From NCBI GenBank assembly GCA_004017535.1, contig SAJS01000016.1:1-64000 (forward strand): a stretch of 64,000 nucleotides of DNA, written 5' to 3'. The notes below the pieces were generated by a model. That model ran no database searches. It saw only the letters and a program-made list of their open reading frames with translations, and was not told where the DNA came from. The position numbers were made by a program, and so were the translations under genes. The stretch comes from Mesorhizobium sp. GTDB lineage: Bacteria; Pseudomonadota; Alphaproteobacteria; Rhizobiales; Rhizobiaceae. Of this stretch, positions 10,789 to 18,988 are shown piece after piece; position 1 is the first letter of the stretch, and the number at the start of each line of letters is the position of its first letter.

Positions 10789-11258
10789 GCCATTTCCGGC
10801 CGTAACCCGACCGCCGTGCGATCGACGATCTCGCGCAGCGCGAAGGACGAGTTGATCTTGGTCACATGCGGCATGGCCGACAGCCACTCTTTGTGGATAC
10901 GCTCATAGTCGACGAGATCTTTCGCCGCGATGCGCAGGATGTAGTCGTATTCGCCCGACATCAGATGGCAGGAGAGCACGTTCGGGCAGCGCTTGATCGC
11001 CGCCTCGAAATCCGACAGCGTCTTTTCGAATTGCCCCGACAGCGATATATGCACGATCGCCGTCATCTGGTGGCCGAGCGCGCTGTTGGAAAGCCTGGCG
11101 TGATAGCCGCGGATGGTTCCGGACTTCTCCAGGTTGTCGAGCCGGCGCGAGCAGGCCGATTGCGAAAGGCCGACCTTCTCGGCAAGCGCCGCATTGGGTA
11201 TCCGGCCATCCTTCTGCAAAGTCTCCAGAATGGCGATATCAATCCTGTCGAGCGGCAT
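10785..11258 (-). CDS. Lrp/AsnC-family regulator, probably of alanine dehydrogenase
   Basis: 157 aa. N-terminal helix-turn-helix (DRIDIAILETLQKDGRIPNAALAEKVGLSQSACSRRLDNLEKSG) and C-terminal RAM domain (MTAIVHISLSGQFEKTL, SGEYDYILRIAAKDL). It is divergent from ald, the layout of AldR/PutR-type local regulators that sense an amino acid and activate the enzyme for it. I infer alanine as the effector. Start at 11258 (MPLDRID) matches the family; 13 extra residues are possible upstream. Confidence 0.9.
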   Translation of the reverse strand: MPLDRIDIAILETLQKDGRIPNAALAEKVGLSQSACSRRLDNLEKSGTIRGYHARLSNSALGHQMTAIVHISLSGQFEKTLSDFEAAIKRCPNVLSCHLMSGEYDYILRIAAKDLVDYERIHKEWLSAMPHVTKINSSFALREIVDRTAVGLRPEMA

Positions 11259-11471
11259 TTTTCGTAGTTCCTGCGAATTTCCGGGTATTTTGCGCAACGA
11301 TTATCGAAGAGCGATCCTTGCCGCAAGTGCATTCGCAAACACATACGGAACGATTCGTGGTTGACTGCGATTATTGCGTGTCGCCTCCAAATCGCTTGGC
11401 GTTCCGGAGCTGATGGCATGCACCAATGACAGGGAGAGCGCCCCTGAAAGGGCGCGGACAGGAGAAGAAAG
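11259..11471. promoter_or_regulatory. Divergent control region between the Lrp-type gene and ald
   Basis: 213 bp with AT-rich patches (ATTTCCGGGTATTTTGCG, CGATTATTGCG) in otherwise GC-rich DNA, as expected for Lrp-family binding and bending. The ald ribosome site AGGAGAAG is at its right end. Confidence 0.45.
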
Positions 11472-12587
11472 ATGCGTGTCGGCTGCCCCAAGGAAATCAA
11501 GAATCATGAATATCGCGTCGGCCTGACGCCCGGCTCGGTCCGCGAATATGTCGCGCACGGCCACGAAGTGCTGGTCGAGACCGGTGCCGGCGCCGGCATC
11601 GGCGCCGACGACAACGCCTATCGCGCCGCTGGCGCCACCATCGCCAAGACGGCGGCCGACGTGTTCGCCAAGTCGGACATGATCGTCAAGGTCAAGGAAC
11701 CGCAGCCCAATGAATGGTTGCAACTGCGCGACGGCCAGATCCTCTATACCTACCTGCACCTTGCCCCGGATCCGGAGCAAACCAAGGGTCTTCTCGCTTC
11801 GGGGGTAACCGCGATTGCCTATGAGACCGTGACTGATGATCGCGGTGGCCTGCCGCTGCTCGCGCCGATGTCGGAAGTCGCAGGACGCCTGTCGATCCAG
11901 GCCGGCGCGACGGCACTGCAGAAGGCCAATGGTGGCCGCGGCGTGCTGCTTGGCGGCGTGCCGGGCGTGCTGCCCGGCAAGGTCACCGTGCTCGGCGGCG
12001 GCGTCGTCGGCCTGCATGCGGCCAAGATGGCGGCCGGCCTCGGCGCCGACGTCACCATCATCGACCGCTCGATCCCGCGCCTGCGCCAGCTAGACGACAT
12101 CTTTGGCGGCCGCGTCCATACGCGCTACTCCACCGTCGAGGCGCTGGAAGAGGAATGCTTCTCGGCGGACGTGGTCATCGGCGCAGTGCTGATTCCTGGC
12201 GCCGCTGCGCCCAAGCTCGTCACCCGCGAGATGCTTTCCGGCATGAAGAAGGGCTCGGTGCTGGTCGATGTCGCGATCGATCAGGGTGGCTGCTTCGAGA
12301 CCTCGCATGCCACGACGCACGCCGATCCGACTTATGAGGTCGACGGCGTAATCCACTATTGCGTCGCCAACATGCCGGGCGCCGTGCCGGTCACTTCGGC
12401 GCACGCACTCAACAACGCGACGCTGCATTACGGCCTGCAGCTCGCCGACAAGGGCCTCAAGGCGCTGGTCGACGACCACCACCTGCGCAACGGCCTCAAT
12501 GTCCATAAGGGCAAGATCACCAATCGCGCCGTCGCCGAGGCGCTCGGTTACGAAATGGTCGAGCCGAAGGCGGTGCTTGCCGCCTGA
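11472..12587 (+). CDS. ald: Alanine dehydrogenase
   Basis: 371 aa, the family length. Reversibly deaminates L-alanine to pyruvate and ammonia with NAD. The N-terminal domain has the substrate-binding lysine and histidine in MIVKVKEP and YTYLHLAPD. The Rossmann motif is [17 protein letters not shown] near residue 170. The C-terminal [14 protein letters not shown] is typical. AGGAGAAG precedes the ATG. Pyruvate made here feeds the Pdh complex; in rhizobia alanine metabolism also matters in bacteroids. Confidence 0.97.
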   Translation: MRVGCPKEIKNHEYRVGLTPGSVREYVAHGHEVLVETGAGAGIGADDNAYRAAGATIAKTAADVFAKSDMIVKVKEPQPNEWLQLRDGQILYTYLHLAPDPEQTKGLLASGVTAIAYETVTDDRGGLPLLAPMSEVAGRLSIQAGATALQKANGGRGVLLGGVPGVLPGKVTVLGGGVVGLHAAKMAAGLGADVTIIDRSIPRLRQLDDIFGGRVHTRYSTVEALEEECFSADVVIGAVLIPGAAAPKLVTREMLSGMKKGSVLVDVAIDQGGCFETSHATTHADPTYEVDGVIHYCVANMPGAVPVTSAHALNNATLHYGLQLADKGLKALVDDHHLRNGLNVHKGKITNRAVAEALGYEMVEPKAVLAA

Positions 12588-12612
12588 CATCCGGCAAGAT
12601 TCCTCCTGTCAC

Positions 12613-12644
12613 GCCCGCCGGGTAACTCCGGCGGGCTTTTTCTT
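12613..12644 (+). terminator. Rho-independent terminator of ald
   Basis: GCCCGCCGG...CCGGCGGGC hairpin followed by TTTTTCTT, 25 bp after the ald stop. Confidence 0.88.
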
Positions 12645-12682
12645 GCGCGCAAGCAAGGCTCTCAACGGGAGATTCGGGGAAC

Positions 12683-12709
12683 AAAAAAGCGGAGCAAAAG
12701 CCCCGCTTC
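12683..12709 (-). terminator. Minus-strand terminator-like hairpin
   Basis: AAGCGG...CCGCTT stem with six T on the minus strand. The nearest minus-strand gene upstream is the DUF1203 gene, 325 bp away, so either that transcript has a long tail or a small RNA ends here. Confidence 0.5.
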
Positions 12710-12982
12710 CTCGATGTTGCGATCTGTCGCCGGTCCATCCGCGGTCGACTGATCATCAACCATTGCTTTTTATCAAAGGAGTACGACGGGAATACGACAG
12801 TCTTGAAAGGTCCGGCTTCTACCTTCCAGGCTATTATGCCCCATATGTGGAATGCTTCACATTCGCACCGCGCCAATGACGCCTAGACACCTATCGTTAC
12901 TGGCGGCCTGAGCTGTTTGCCGGGTCGGACTAGTTCCGGCCCGGACAGCACTTGCCGACAGCTTCTGTCACACCCTCCAACG

Positions 12983-13014
12983 GCCCGCCCGACCATCGGC
13001 GGGCTTCTTTTTTG
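12983..13014 (+). terminator. Plus-strand terminator without an assigned gene
   Basis: GCCCGCC...GGCGGGC stem followed by TTCTTTTTT. It lies 340 bp after the ald terminator, so it should serve a different plus-strand transcript. Confidence 0.65.
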
Positions 13015-13034
13015 GGGTTCATGCCGATGTGAGA

Positions 13035-13502
13035 TCAGGCCCGCTCGATGCGGCATTGATAGCAATTGTTCCGCGCCGAGCGGACGTGGATGTAGGCGAT
13101 GTCGTCGCGCTCAAGCAGTGTTGTCGCGCGGGCTGCGATATCGCCCGTCGGCGTGACGGCGCCGCTGCCATAGACGATGCGATCGTCCTTGCCATAGCCC
13201 CTGACGATATAGTCGCTGCTTGCCAGCATTTCCGGCGGCGCATCCCCGTCGGCGGCGCGCTCGCATTCCTCGGCATGCAGGAAGATTGGGCCGGTTTCGG
13301 CATAGGGCTGCAGTTCCGGGAACGGCCTGTATGCCACGATCAGATAGCCGTCACCCGCGGCGACATTCTTGAGGCAATGCCTGCATGGCACGCCGTCGCC
13401 GTCGGAAATCCTGTGCTCGGGGACGTGGCCGTAGGCGTCGTGCCCTCCCCGCTGCAAGGCGCGCACGGCTTCGGTCGGCAAGGCTTTGAACTTGATGCTC
13501 AT
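13035..13502 (-). CDS. DUF1203 family protein
   Basis: 155 aa. Matches the DUF1203 pattern: an N-terminal PCRHCL segment, then GDGYLIVAYRPFPELQPYAETGPIFLH, then AYIHVRSARNNCYQCRIERA at the end. The paired cysteines (CRHC, C..C) could bind metal. Function unknown. Start at 13502 (MSIKFKALPTEAV) fits the family; upstream residues to 13580 do not. Confidence 0.88.
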   Translation of the reverse strand: MSIKFKALPTEAVRALQRGGHDAYGHVPEHRISDGDGVPCRHCLKNVAAGDGYLIVAYRPFPELQPYAETGPIFLHAEECERAADGDAPPEMLASSDYIVRGYGKDDRIVYGSGAVTPTGDIAARATTLLERDDIAYIHVRSARNNCYQCRIERA

Positions 13503-13942
13503 GGCAAATCTCCGGTGACGATGCCCAGAAATTATGCCTTGGCTACAGTGCCTCCCACCCGATTCCGGACGAGGCGGCACGCATAGAGCCGGCTTCGAAT
13601 CGGGATCGCCTTCGCACGGTCAACGACAACAAAAAGCCCGCCGGCCGAAGCCAACGGGCATAGTTTTGCTGGAGTAACCTGGGTGCGCCACAGGCAACTA
13701 TGCGCAAGCAGGTAATCGTTCAAAGCGCGGACTGGCTCTATGTTCCACAGGATTCCCGGCCTTCGTCCTCCAGTCGGTGTCATTCTAGGACCATGGTCGA
13801 AGCAGCTAACTCATAAGTCCAAGCCGCGAAACTTGTTGCTCTCCTGGCAATTAGACACCGGCCGGCGAGCATAGTTCCTTCATCGCCGGTTCAATGGTGC
13901 CGCGGAGACTACCGGCGGGCATCCATCGGCAAAGGTGCGTAG
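13503..13942. other. Spacer of 440 bp without a recognised gene
   Basis: Base composition is less GC-rich than the surroundings. It holds a minus-oriented hairpin (13631-13659). The 83-codon minus-strand frame across 13532-13783 reads through that hairpin and has no family resemblance. I see no other feature. Confidence 0.5.
13631..13659 (-). terminator. Terminator-like hairpin, near-copy of the one at 14466
   Basis: On the minus strand GCCCGTTGGC...GCCGGCGGGC then TTTTT. It matches the hairpin at 14466-14494 at all but a few bases over about 35 positions, including loop and flank. The stem here is less perfect. It lies about 490 bp past the nearest minus-strand gene. Confidence 0.6.
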
Positions 13943-14163
13943 TTGCCCATCCCTCAAGAACTAAACGATGAATATCTCACGTTTGAGTGTCCCCAATGCG
14001 GACATCAAATCATTCGAAAAGGGACTTGGTTTAAGACGATATCGTCTTTCAAATGCCCGTCGTGCAATGCTTCGTTGCGGATGGATACCCTGAAAAGTTG
14101 CGCCTTTTCGCGGCTCATAAACATCTAGTAGGCAGACCCGGAAATCTAGCGCCCGAGCGGTAG
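13943..14163 (+). pseudogene. Zinc-ribbon protein gene with a one-base frameshift
   Basis: From TTG 13943 the frame gives MPIPQELNDEYLTFECPQCG, then HQIIRKGTWFKTISSFKCPSCNASLRM: two CxxC pairs of a zinc ribbon. It then runs into an odd tail and stops at 14128. One base later in frame, from about 14080, the reading DGYPEKLRLFAAHKHLVGR follows directly and ends at 14161. Proteins I recall from rhizobia with this kind of ribbon continue with a YxxKxxLFxxH segment just like that. So a single base seems lost near 14078-14082. It is a broken gene or a sequencing error. Weak ribosome site AAAGGTG precedes the TTG. Confidence 0.6.
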
Positions 14164-14355
14164 CTTTGAAGCCGCGAGCAGCTCATCCTCGTCCCGTAGG
14201 CCGGCCAAGTAATTTGCTAAGAGTCGAGACGCCAACACCTCGCGACGCTCCGGCGACTGATGTTCGTTCTTCAGTTTGTCGAATACGCGGCCAAGCAGAG
14301 CGACATCTGAAGAGCTGAATATCCCTGCCTCTTTCGCCCTCTTGTAAATAGGCAT
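14146..14355 (-). CDS. Small conserved-looking protein of unknown function (69 aa)
   Basis: MPIYKRAKEAGIFSSSDVALLGRVFDKL, ending LLANYLAGLRDEDELLAASKLPLGR. It is all helical with no membrane segment. I recall rhizobial proteins of this size with the SSDVALLGRVFD and ANYLAG stretches, but no function. GGAGG lies before ATG 14355. Its 3' end overlaps the end of the convergent zinc-ribbon gene. Confidence 0.65.
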   Translation of the reverse strand: MPIYKRAKEAGIFSSSDVALLGRVFDKLKNEHQSPERREVLASRLLANYLAGLRDEDELLAASKLPLGR

Positions 14356-14465
14356 GACGCCTCCACACCTCAGTTTCCGCCGATGATCCGAGGATGTGCA
14401 CAGCACACGGGGCCTACCTTGATATATATCAATGCCGGAAGGTTCAGCGCACCCTTGGCCCAAAT

Positions 14466-14494
14466 AAAAAGCCCGCCGGCTGAAGCCAGCGGGC
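14466..14494 (-). terminator. Rho-independent terminator of the cysK-alaX-sseA-GNAT operon
   Basis: On the minus strand GCCCGCTGGC TTCA GCCGGCGGGC then TTTTTATTT, 98 bp past the GNAT stop. Confidence 0.85.
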
Positions 14495-14591
14495 GAAGTT
14501 GCAGGTGGTCTCGGCCCCACCAGGGTCGAGCAGAAATAGAGCCATATCGCGGGGCGCGGCGCCCCCTCAAATGTTAAGTGCGTAAACCGCT

Positions 14592-15158
14592 CTAGCCTCG
14601 CATGACGCTGGCCGAACGCTCGGCGAAGGTCAGCGGGTGCACGACTTCCTTCTTCTGCGCCACAGGCGTGAAGCCGAGTTTCTGGTACAGCGGCAGTGCC
14701 GCCGGATGGTCGAGCGTGCAGGTCTGCACGGACACGAACTTTGGCCCATATGCCCAGGCCGCCGAGATCGCCGCGCCGAGGAACCAGCGGCCGAGGCCCT
14801 GGCCGTGCGCATGTTCCATCATGCCGAAATAGGCGAGTTCCACTTCGTCCGGAAGATGCGGCTTGAGGTCGAAGAAGCCGGCTGGAGCGCCGTCGAGGTA
14901 GAGCACCCTGACGTCGCGGTCCTCGCGGTGCAAGCCGGCGGCAAGCTCTTCGTCGCTCATCCTCAGCACATTGACCCAGTGCCATTTGCGCCCGACACGA
15001 TCTATCAAATAGCGGTAGAAATGGAGCGGGATGTCCTTGGTCTTCAGCAGCGCGATCTGCCGGTTATAGGGGATTGGCGGCGAACCCGCGGGTGCGGCGT
15101 GCATCTCCAGGAACGTGACCGTGACATCGATTGCTTGCTGCGCGCCGTTTTCCATCAT
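14592..15158 (-). CDS. GNAT-family N-acetyltransferase
   Basis: 188 aa. Acetyl-CoA-binding core seen in VELAYFGMMEHAHGQGLGRWFLGAAISAAW (the HGQGLG loop) and in the family tail VQTCTLDHPAALPLYQKLGFTPVAQKK. Substrate unknown. ATGATG at 15158 overlaps the sseA stop (ATGA), so it is the last gene of the cysK operon. The link to sulfur amino acids is by position only. Confidence 0.9.
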   Translation of the reverse strand: MMENGAQQAIDVTVTFLEMHAAPAGSPPIPYNRQIALLKTKDIPLHFYRYLIDRVGRKWHWVNVLRMSDEELAAGLHREDRDVRVLYLDGAPAGFFDLKPHLPDEVELAYFGMMEHAHGQGLGRWFLGAAISAAWAYGPKFVSVQTCTLDHPAALPLYQKLGFTPVAQKKEVVHPLTFAERSASVMRG

Positions 15159-16006
15159 TCTTTCCCAGTCACCACCGGCGTGTCGCTGAGACCCCCCCAT
15201 TCCGTCCACGAACCGTCGTAAAGCCGGTTGTCGGTATGGCCGAGCGTCTCCAGCGCCAGCGTGATCGCCGCCGCCGTGATGCCCGAGCCGCAGGAGGTGA
15301 CGACCGGTTTCGACAAATCGATGCCGGCATCCTCGATCACCTTGCGCAAGCGGTCCTTGGGCAGCAGCTCGCCATTCTCGACAAGCGCCGTGATCGGGAC
15401 ATTATGCGCGCCCGGCATATGGCCCGAACGGACGCCAGGGCGCGGCTCCGGATCGGTTCCGGCAAAACGGCCGGCCGAGCGCGCATCGGCGATCTGGCTC
15501 TGGCGGCCCTCGACGATCCTGCGCATCTCGTCGAGGCCGACGACCCGGCCCGCATCGAAATCGGCATGGAAGACGCTCGGCGCGATCTTGGTCGGCTCGA
15601 AAGTCACGGGCCGCCCCTCGGCCTTCCAGCGGTCAAAGCCGCCGTTCAGGATGTAGACCTGGAAAACGCCCATGACCCGGAACATCCACCAGGCGCGCGG
15701 CGCCGAGAACAGGCCAGGCCCGTCATAGACGATGATTGTGTCATCAGCCGTAACGCCCATGGCGCCGACATACTGGGCAAAGTGCTGCGGCGAGGCCAGA
15801 GTGTGCGGTAGTCCGGAATCCGGATCGGAGACCGCATCCTGGTCCAGAAAGCGTGCACCTGGGATATGCGCGGCATCGTATTCGGCGCGGGCGTCTCGTT
15901 TTTGCGCCGGCAGATACCAGGAGGCATCGATGATGGTGAGGCCGGGCTCGCCAAGCTGCTTCTCCAGCCAATCGGCGTCGACGATGAAGGGACTGTCCTG
16001 CGGCAT
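15155..16006 (-). CDS. sseA: 3-mercaptopyruvate sulfurtransferase
   Basis: 283 aa, two rhodanese domains (residues about 8-130 and 155-280). The active-site loop is CGSGITA with the catalytic cysteine at 239; CG[ST]GVTA is the mercaptopyruvate form, distinct from thiosulfate rhodaneses. It moves sulfur from 3-mercaptopyruvate to acceptors such as cyanide or thiols. Start at 16006 has GGAGAAC upstream. It follows alaX after an 80-bp spacer that holds a palindromic repeat. Confidence 0.93.
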   Translation of the reverse strand: MPQDSPFIVDADWLEKQLGEPGLTIIDASWYLPAQKRDARAEYDAAHIPGARFLDQDAVSDPDSGLPHTLASPQHFAQYVGAMGVTADDTIIVYDGPGLFSAPRAWWMFRVMGVFQVYILNGGFDRWKAEGRPVTFEPTKIAPSVFHADFDAGRVVGLDEMRRIVEGRQSQIADARSAGRFAGTDPEPRPGVRSGHMPGAHNVPITALVENGELLPKDRLRKVIEDAGIDLSKPVVTSCGSGITAAAITLALETLGHTDNRLYDGSWTEWGGLSDTPVVTGKE

Positions 16007-16021
16007 TTTGTTCTCCTGGCC

Positions 16022-16075
16022 TAGAGCATGATGCCGAAAAGTGTGAAGCGGTTTTCGGGCGACATCATGCTTCAT
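16022..16075. repeat. Palindromic intergenic repeat (CATGATG/CGAAAAGT family)
   Basis: AGAGCATGATGCCGAAAAG, then GTGAAGCGGTTTTCGG, then CGACATCATGCT. The two ends are inverted copies and the centre folds as CCGAAAA...TTTTCGG. Related copies lie near 42417, 49503, 51119 and 51617. It sits between alaX and sseA. Confidence 0.8.
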
Positions 16076-16086
16076 CTCTTCGAGCG

Positions 16087-16833
16087 TCAATTCGCCGGCA
16101 TTGGCCCGAAGCGGATGCGGAAGCGCCGGTTCTCGCGGCCCTTCTTCTCGATTTTGCCGATATGGATCTCGCCGACCTCGCCGGTCGACTTCACATGCGT
16201 TCCACCGCAAGGCTGACTGTCGACCGAGCCGTTGTCGCCAATGCAGACCAGGCGGATTTTTCCTGTGCCGACCGGCGGACGGACGTTCTTCGATTTGACC
16301 AGGCCGGGGTTGGCCGCGAGCTCGTCGTCGGTGATCAATCGGGTGAAGATCGGATGATCGGCGCGCACCAGCTCCATCAGCCGGGCAGTCACATCCTCCT
16401 TGGTGAAGCCGGTGTCGGGGATATCGAAATCGACACGGCTGTCGTCCTCGGCGACCGCCGCTCCAGTGATCGGAAACGGGCAAACGACCGTCAGCAGGTG
16501 GCAGGCGGTATGCATGCGCATCAGAAGGTGCCGCCGCTGCCAGTCGATCGAGAGCTTCAGCCTTTCGCCGACAGCGGGGAGCGGCTGCTCCGGCGGCGGC
16601 ACGTGGATGATTTCGTCCTTGGTCTCGCCTGTGATGGTGGCGGCGATCGCGATGCGGCCGCCGTCCGCTCGTTCGAGCGTGCCGGTATCGCCCGGCTGTC
16701 CACCCGACGTGGCGTAGAAGATGGTGCGGTCTAGAAGGATGCCACCCCGATCGTTGACGGCGACAACCTCGGCCTCGGCCGTAGTCTGATAGGCGTCGTC
16801 GCGAAACAGCGCCTCTGTCTTTTGCGCCATCAT
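16087..16833 (-). CDS. alaX: Alanyl-tRNA editing (AlaX-type) hydrolase
   Basis: 248 aa. Free-standing relative of the AlaRS editing domain; removes serine or glycine wrongly attached to tRNA-Ala. Zinc ligands are visible: HTACH (His108, His112) and CGGTH (Cys209, His213). The N-terminal FYATSGGQPGDTG motif is the beta-barrel signature of these proteins. The ATGATG start overlaps the cysK stop. Coupling an editing enzyme to cysteine synthesis suggests a role when serine-related pools are high; this is inference. Confidence 0.9.
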   Translation of the reverse strand: MMAQKTEALFRDDAYQTTAEAEVVAVNDRGGILLDRTIFYATSGGQPGDTGTLERADGGRIAIAATITGETKDEIIHVPPPEQPLPAVGERLKLSIDWQRRHLLMRMHTACHLLTVVCPFPITGAAVAEDDSRVDFDIPDTGFTKEDVTARLMELVRADHPIFTRLITDDELAANPGLVKSKNVRPPVGTGKIRLVCIGDNGSVDSQPCGGTHVKSTGEVGEIHIGKIEKKGRENRRFRIRFGPMPAN

Positions 16834-17864
16834 GCTACCTTTTCGAACGGCACGGAAATGTCGGCCTTTTCTTCCATCCAGCCCGGCACCGGAAGATTCT
16901 TGCCGCGCAGGAACTCCGGATTGAAGAGCTTGGACTGGTAGCGCGTGCCGTAATCGGCAAGGATCGTCACGATGGTGTGGCCGGGTCCGAGCTCGCGCGC
17001 CAGCCGGATGGCGCCGGCGATGTTGATGCCGGTCGAACCGCCGACACAGAGGCCCTCTTCCTGGATCAGGTCGAAGATGATCGGCAGCGCTTCCTCGTCC
17101 GGGATCTGGTAGGAGAAGTCCGGCGTGAAGCCTTCCAGGTTGGCGGTGATGCGGCCTTGCCCGATGCCTTCGGTGATCGAGCTGCCGTCGGATTTCAACT
17201 CGCCGCTGGTGTAGAAACTATAGAGCGCAGCGCCCAGCGGATCGGCCAGCGCGATCTTGACGTCCTTGCTCTTGCCCTTGAGCCCGAGCGCGACACCGGC
17301 GAGCGTGCCGCCGGAACCGACCGCCGAGACGAAGCCATCGACCTTGCCTCCGGTTTGGGCCCAGATCTCCTGGGCCGTCGTGCGGACGTGACCGTCGCGG
17401 TTGGCGACATTGTCGAACTGGTTGGCCCAGATGGCGCCGTTCGGCTCGGAGCGCGCCAGTTGCTCGGCAAGGCGGCCCGACAGCTTCACGTAATTGTTCG
17501 GGTTCTTGTAAGGCACGGCTGGCACTTCGATGAGCTCCGCGCCCAGGATCTTGATCGTGTCCTTCTTTTCCTGGCTCTGCGTGTCGGGGATGACGATCAC
17601 GGTGCGGTAGCCGAGCGCCTTGGCGACCAGTGTCAAGCCGATGCCCGTGTTGCCGGCAGTGCCCTCGACAATGAGCCCGCTGGGCTTGAGCAGGCCGCGC
17701 TGTTCGGCGTCGCGGATGATGAACAGGCCGGCCCGGTCCTTGACCGACTGGCCTGGGTTCATGAACTCGGCCTTGCCGAGGATCTCACAGCCTGTCGCTT
17801 CCGATGCTTTGTTGAGCCGGATCAGCGGCGTGTTGCCGATCGCTTCGATCACAGAACGTGGCAT
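16830..17864 (-). CDS. cysK: Cysteine synthase (O-acetylserine sulfhydrylase)
   Basis: 344 aa. PLP enzyme that makes cysteine from O-acetylserine and sulfide. The PLP lysine is in NPGQSVKDRAG (Lys42). The substrate loop reads EGTAGNTGIGL rather than the common EPTSGNTG. The phosphate-binding loop is SAVGSGGTLAG. The C-terminus is longer than in classic CysK by about 20 residues. The ATG at 17864 is preceded by AAGGAA; an ATG 15 bases upstream has no ribosome site. First gene of the four-gene operon. Confidence 0.92.
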   Translation of the reverse strand: MPRSVIEAIGNTPLIRLNKASEATGCEILGKAEFMNPGQSVKDRAGLFIIRDAEQRGLLKPSGLIVEGTAGNTGIGLTLVAKALGYRTVIVIPDTQSQEKKDTIKILGAELIEVPAVPYKNPNNYVKLSGRLAEQLARSEPNGAIWANQFDNVANRDGHVRTTAQEIWAQTGGKVDGFVSAVGSGGTLAGVALGLKGKSKDVKIALADPLGAALYSFYTSGELKSDGSSITEGIGQGRITANLEGFTPDFSYQIPDEEALPIIFDLIQEEGLCVGGSTGINIAGAIRLARELGPGHTIVTILADYGTRYQSKLFNPEFLRGKNLPVPGWMEEKADISVPFEKVA

Positions 17865-18055
17865 GCGGGATTCCTTCATGTGTGCGGCGAGACCCTAAAA
17901 ACCGGACGCCGCGGTTTCAAGGCAAGATTTTGCCTGGTCCAGTCGCATTCCGGATCGTGCAACGCACGCGAGCAATTCAGTGCCAGGTGCAAAACCGCTC
18001 TTTTCAACCGATTTCTCCGCCGCTAGAGCAAACCGGAACATCGGCAGGACACCCC

Positions 18056-18904
18056 ATGACACTCTACCGGGCCAATCCGAAAGACGGTGTCGCCTGGATC
18101 ACGGGCGGCAGCAGCGGGCTTGGTCGCGCGCTGGCCAAAGACCTCGCCAATCAAGGCTACGCCGTGGCGGTGACGTCGCTGCCGGAAGATCCGGCCGACA
18201 CGCTGATCGTCGAAACGGCGCAAATGTCGGGGCATGTGAGGTCCTTTCCATGCGACGTCACCGACGAGCAGGGCATGGCGCGCACGGCCGCCGCGATCGA
18301 GGAGAAGATGGGGCCGATCGTGCTCGCCGTCTTCAACGCCGGCAACTACATCGCCACCCCCGGAGAGAATCTGGTGGTGCGCGATTTCCAACGGTCCTTC
18401 GCCGTGAACTATTTCGGCATCGTCAACGGCGTGGTGCCTGTCGTCGAGCATATGCGCGTGCGCGGACGCGGCCATGTCGTTCTTGTCGGATCGGTCACCG
18501 CCTATTCCGGCTGGCCGACAACGGCGGCCTATGGCGGCACCAAGGCCGCGATCAACATCCTGGCGGAGTCGCTGAAATACGACTTCGACAAGATGAACAT
18601 CCGCATCCAGGTCATCAATCCGGGGTTCATCGACACGCCTTTGACCGAAAAGAACAAGCTGCCGATGCCCGGTCTCATGCCTGTGCATCGCGCCTCGCGC
18701 CGCATGGCGCGCGGCATCAGGAAGGGCGGCTTCGAAGTCACCTTCCCGTATCACATAAGCTGGCCATTGAAGCTGCTCGGCCTGCTGCCGCGGCCGATCG
18801 GCCGCTTCGTCATCGGGCTCACCACTCACTGGTGGGGGCGGCCACTGCATTTCGATCGCAGGTCGGCGGGCGGAAAAGACCCATCCCGCGACAAGGCGAC
18901 ATAA
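18056..18904 (+). CDS. Short-chain dehydrogenase/reductase
   Basis: 282 aa. NAD(P)-binding ITGGSSGLGRALA near residue 15, NAG motif in FNAGNY, catalytic Ser in VGSVTAYSG and YxxxK in YGGTK. A hydrophobic C-terminal part (PYHISWPLKLLGLLPRPIGRFVIG) suggests membrane association, as in keto-sphinganine-reductase-like SDRs. Substrate unknown. The start at 18056 has AGGAC upstream; the open frame extends to 17858 but lacks homology. Confidence 0.9.
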   Translation: MTLYRANPKDGVAWITGGSSGLGRALAKDLANQGYAVAVTSLPEDPADTLIVETAQMSGHVRSFPCDVTDEQGMARTAAAIEEKMGPIVLAVFNAGNYIATPGENLVVRDFQRSFAVNYFGIVNGVVPVVEHMRVRGRGHVVLVGSVTAYSGWPTTAAYGGTKAAINILAESLKYDFDKMNIRIQVINPGFIDTPLTEKNKLPMPGLMPVHRASRRMARGIRKGGFEVTFPYHISWPLKLLGLLPRPIGRFVIGLTTHWWGRPLHFDRRSAGGKDPSRDKAT

Positions 18905-18988
18905 GCCGGCGCAACATAAGCCAGCGAAACAGCGATTGCCTGCCTGTGGGGACGGCCATAGGTTGAGAATCATTGCTTGGAGACTGGA

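Larger units (their letters stand above)
12645..13034. other. Gene-poor spacer with opposed terminators and a hairpin
   Basis: Together with the ald terminator this makes 447 bp without a credible gene. It holds a minus-oriented terminator-like hairpin (12683-12709), a long inverted repeat CCGGGTCGGA...TTCCGGCCCGG (about 12918-12943), and a plus-oriented terminator (12983-13014). The plus terminator has no obvious gene before it. A small RNA reading rightward and ending near 13014 is possible. The short open frames here have no start with a ribosome site and no familiar sequence. Confidence 0.4.

Noticed and set aside
12499-12879. Open frames in the ald 3' region on both strands
   Set aside because: They overlap ald or its terminator and look like shadow sequence.
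13532-13783. An 83-codon minus-strand frame
   Set aside because: It reads through a terminator hairpin, has no ribosome site and no familiar sequence.
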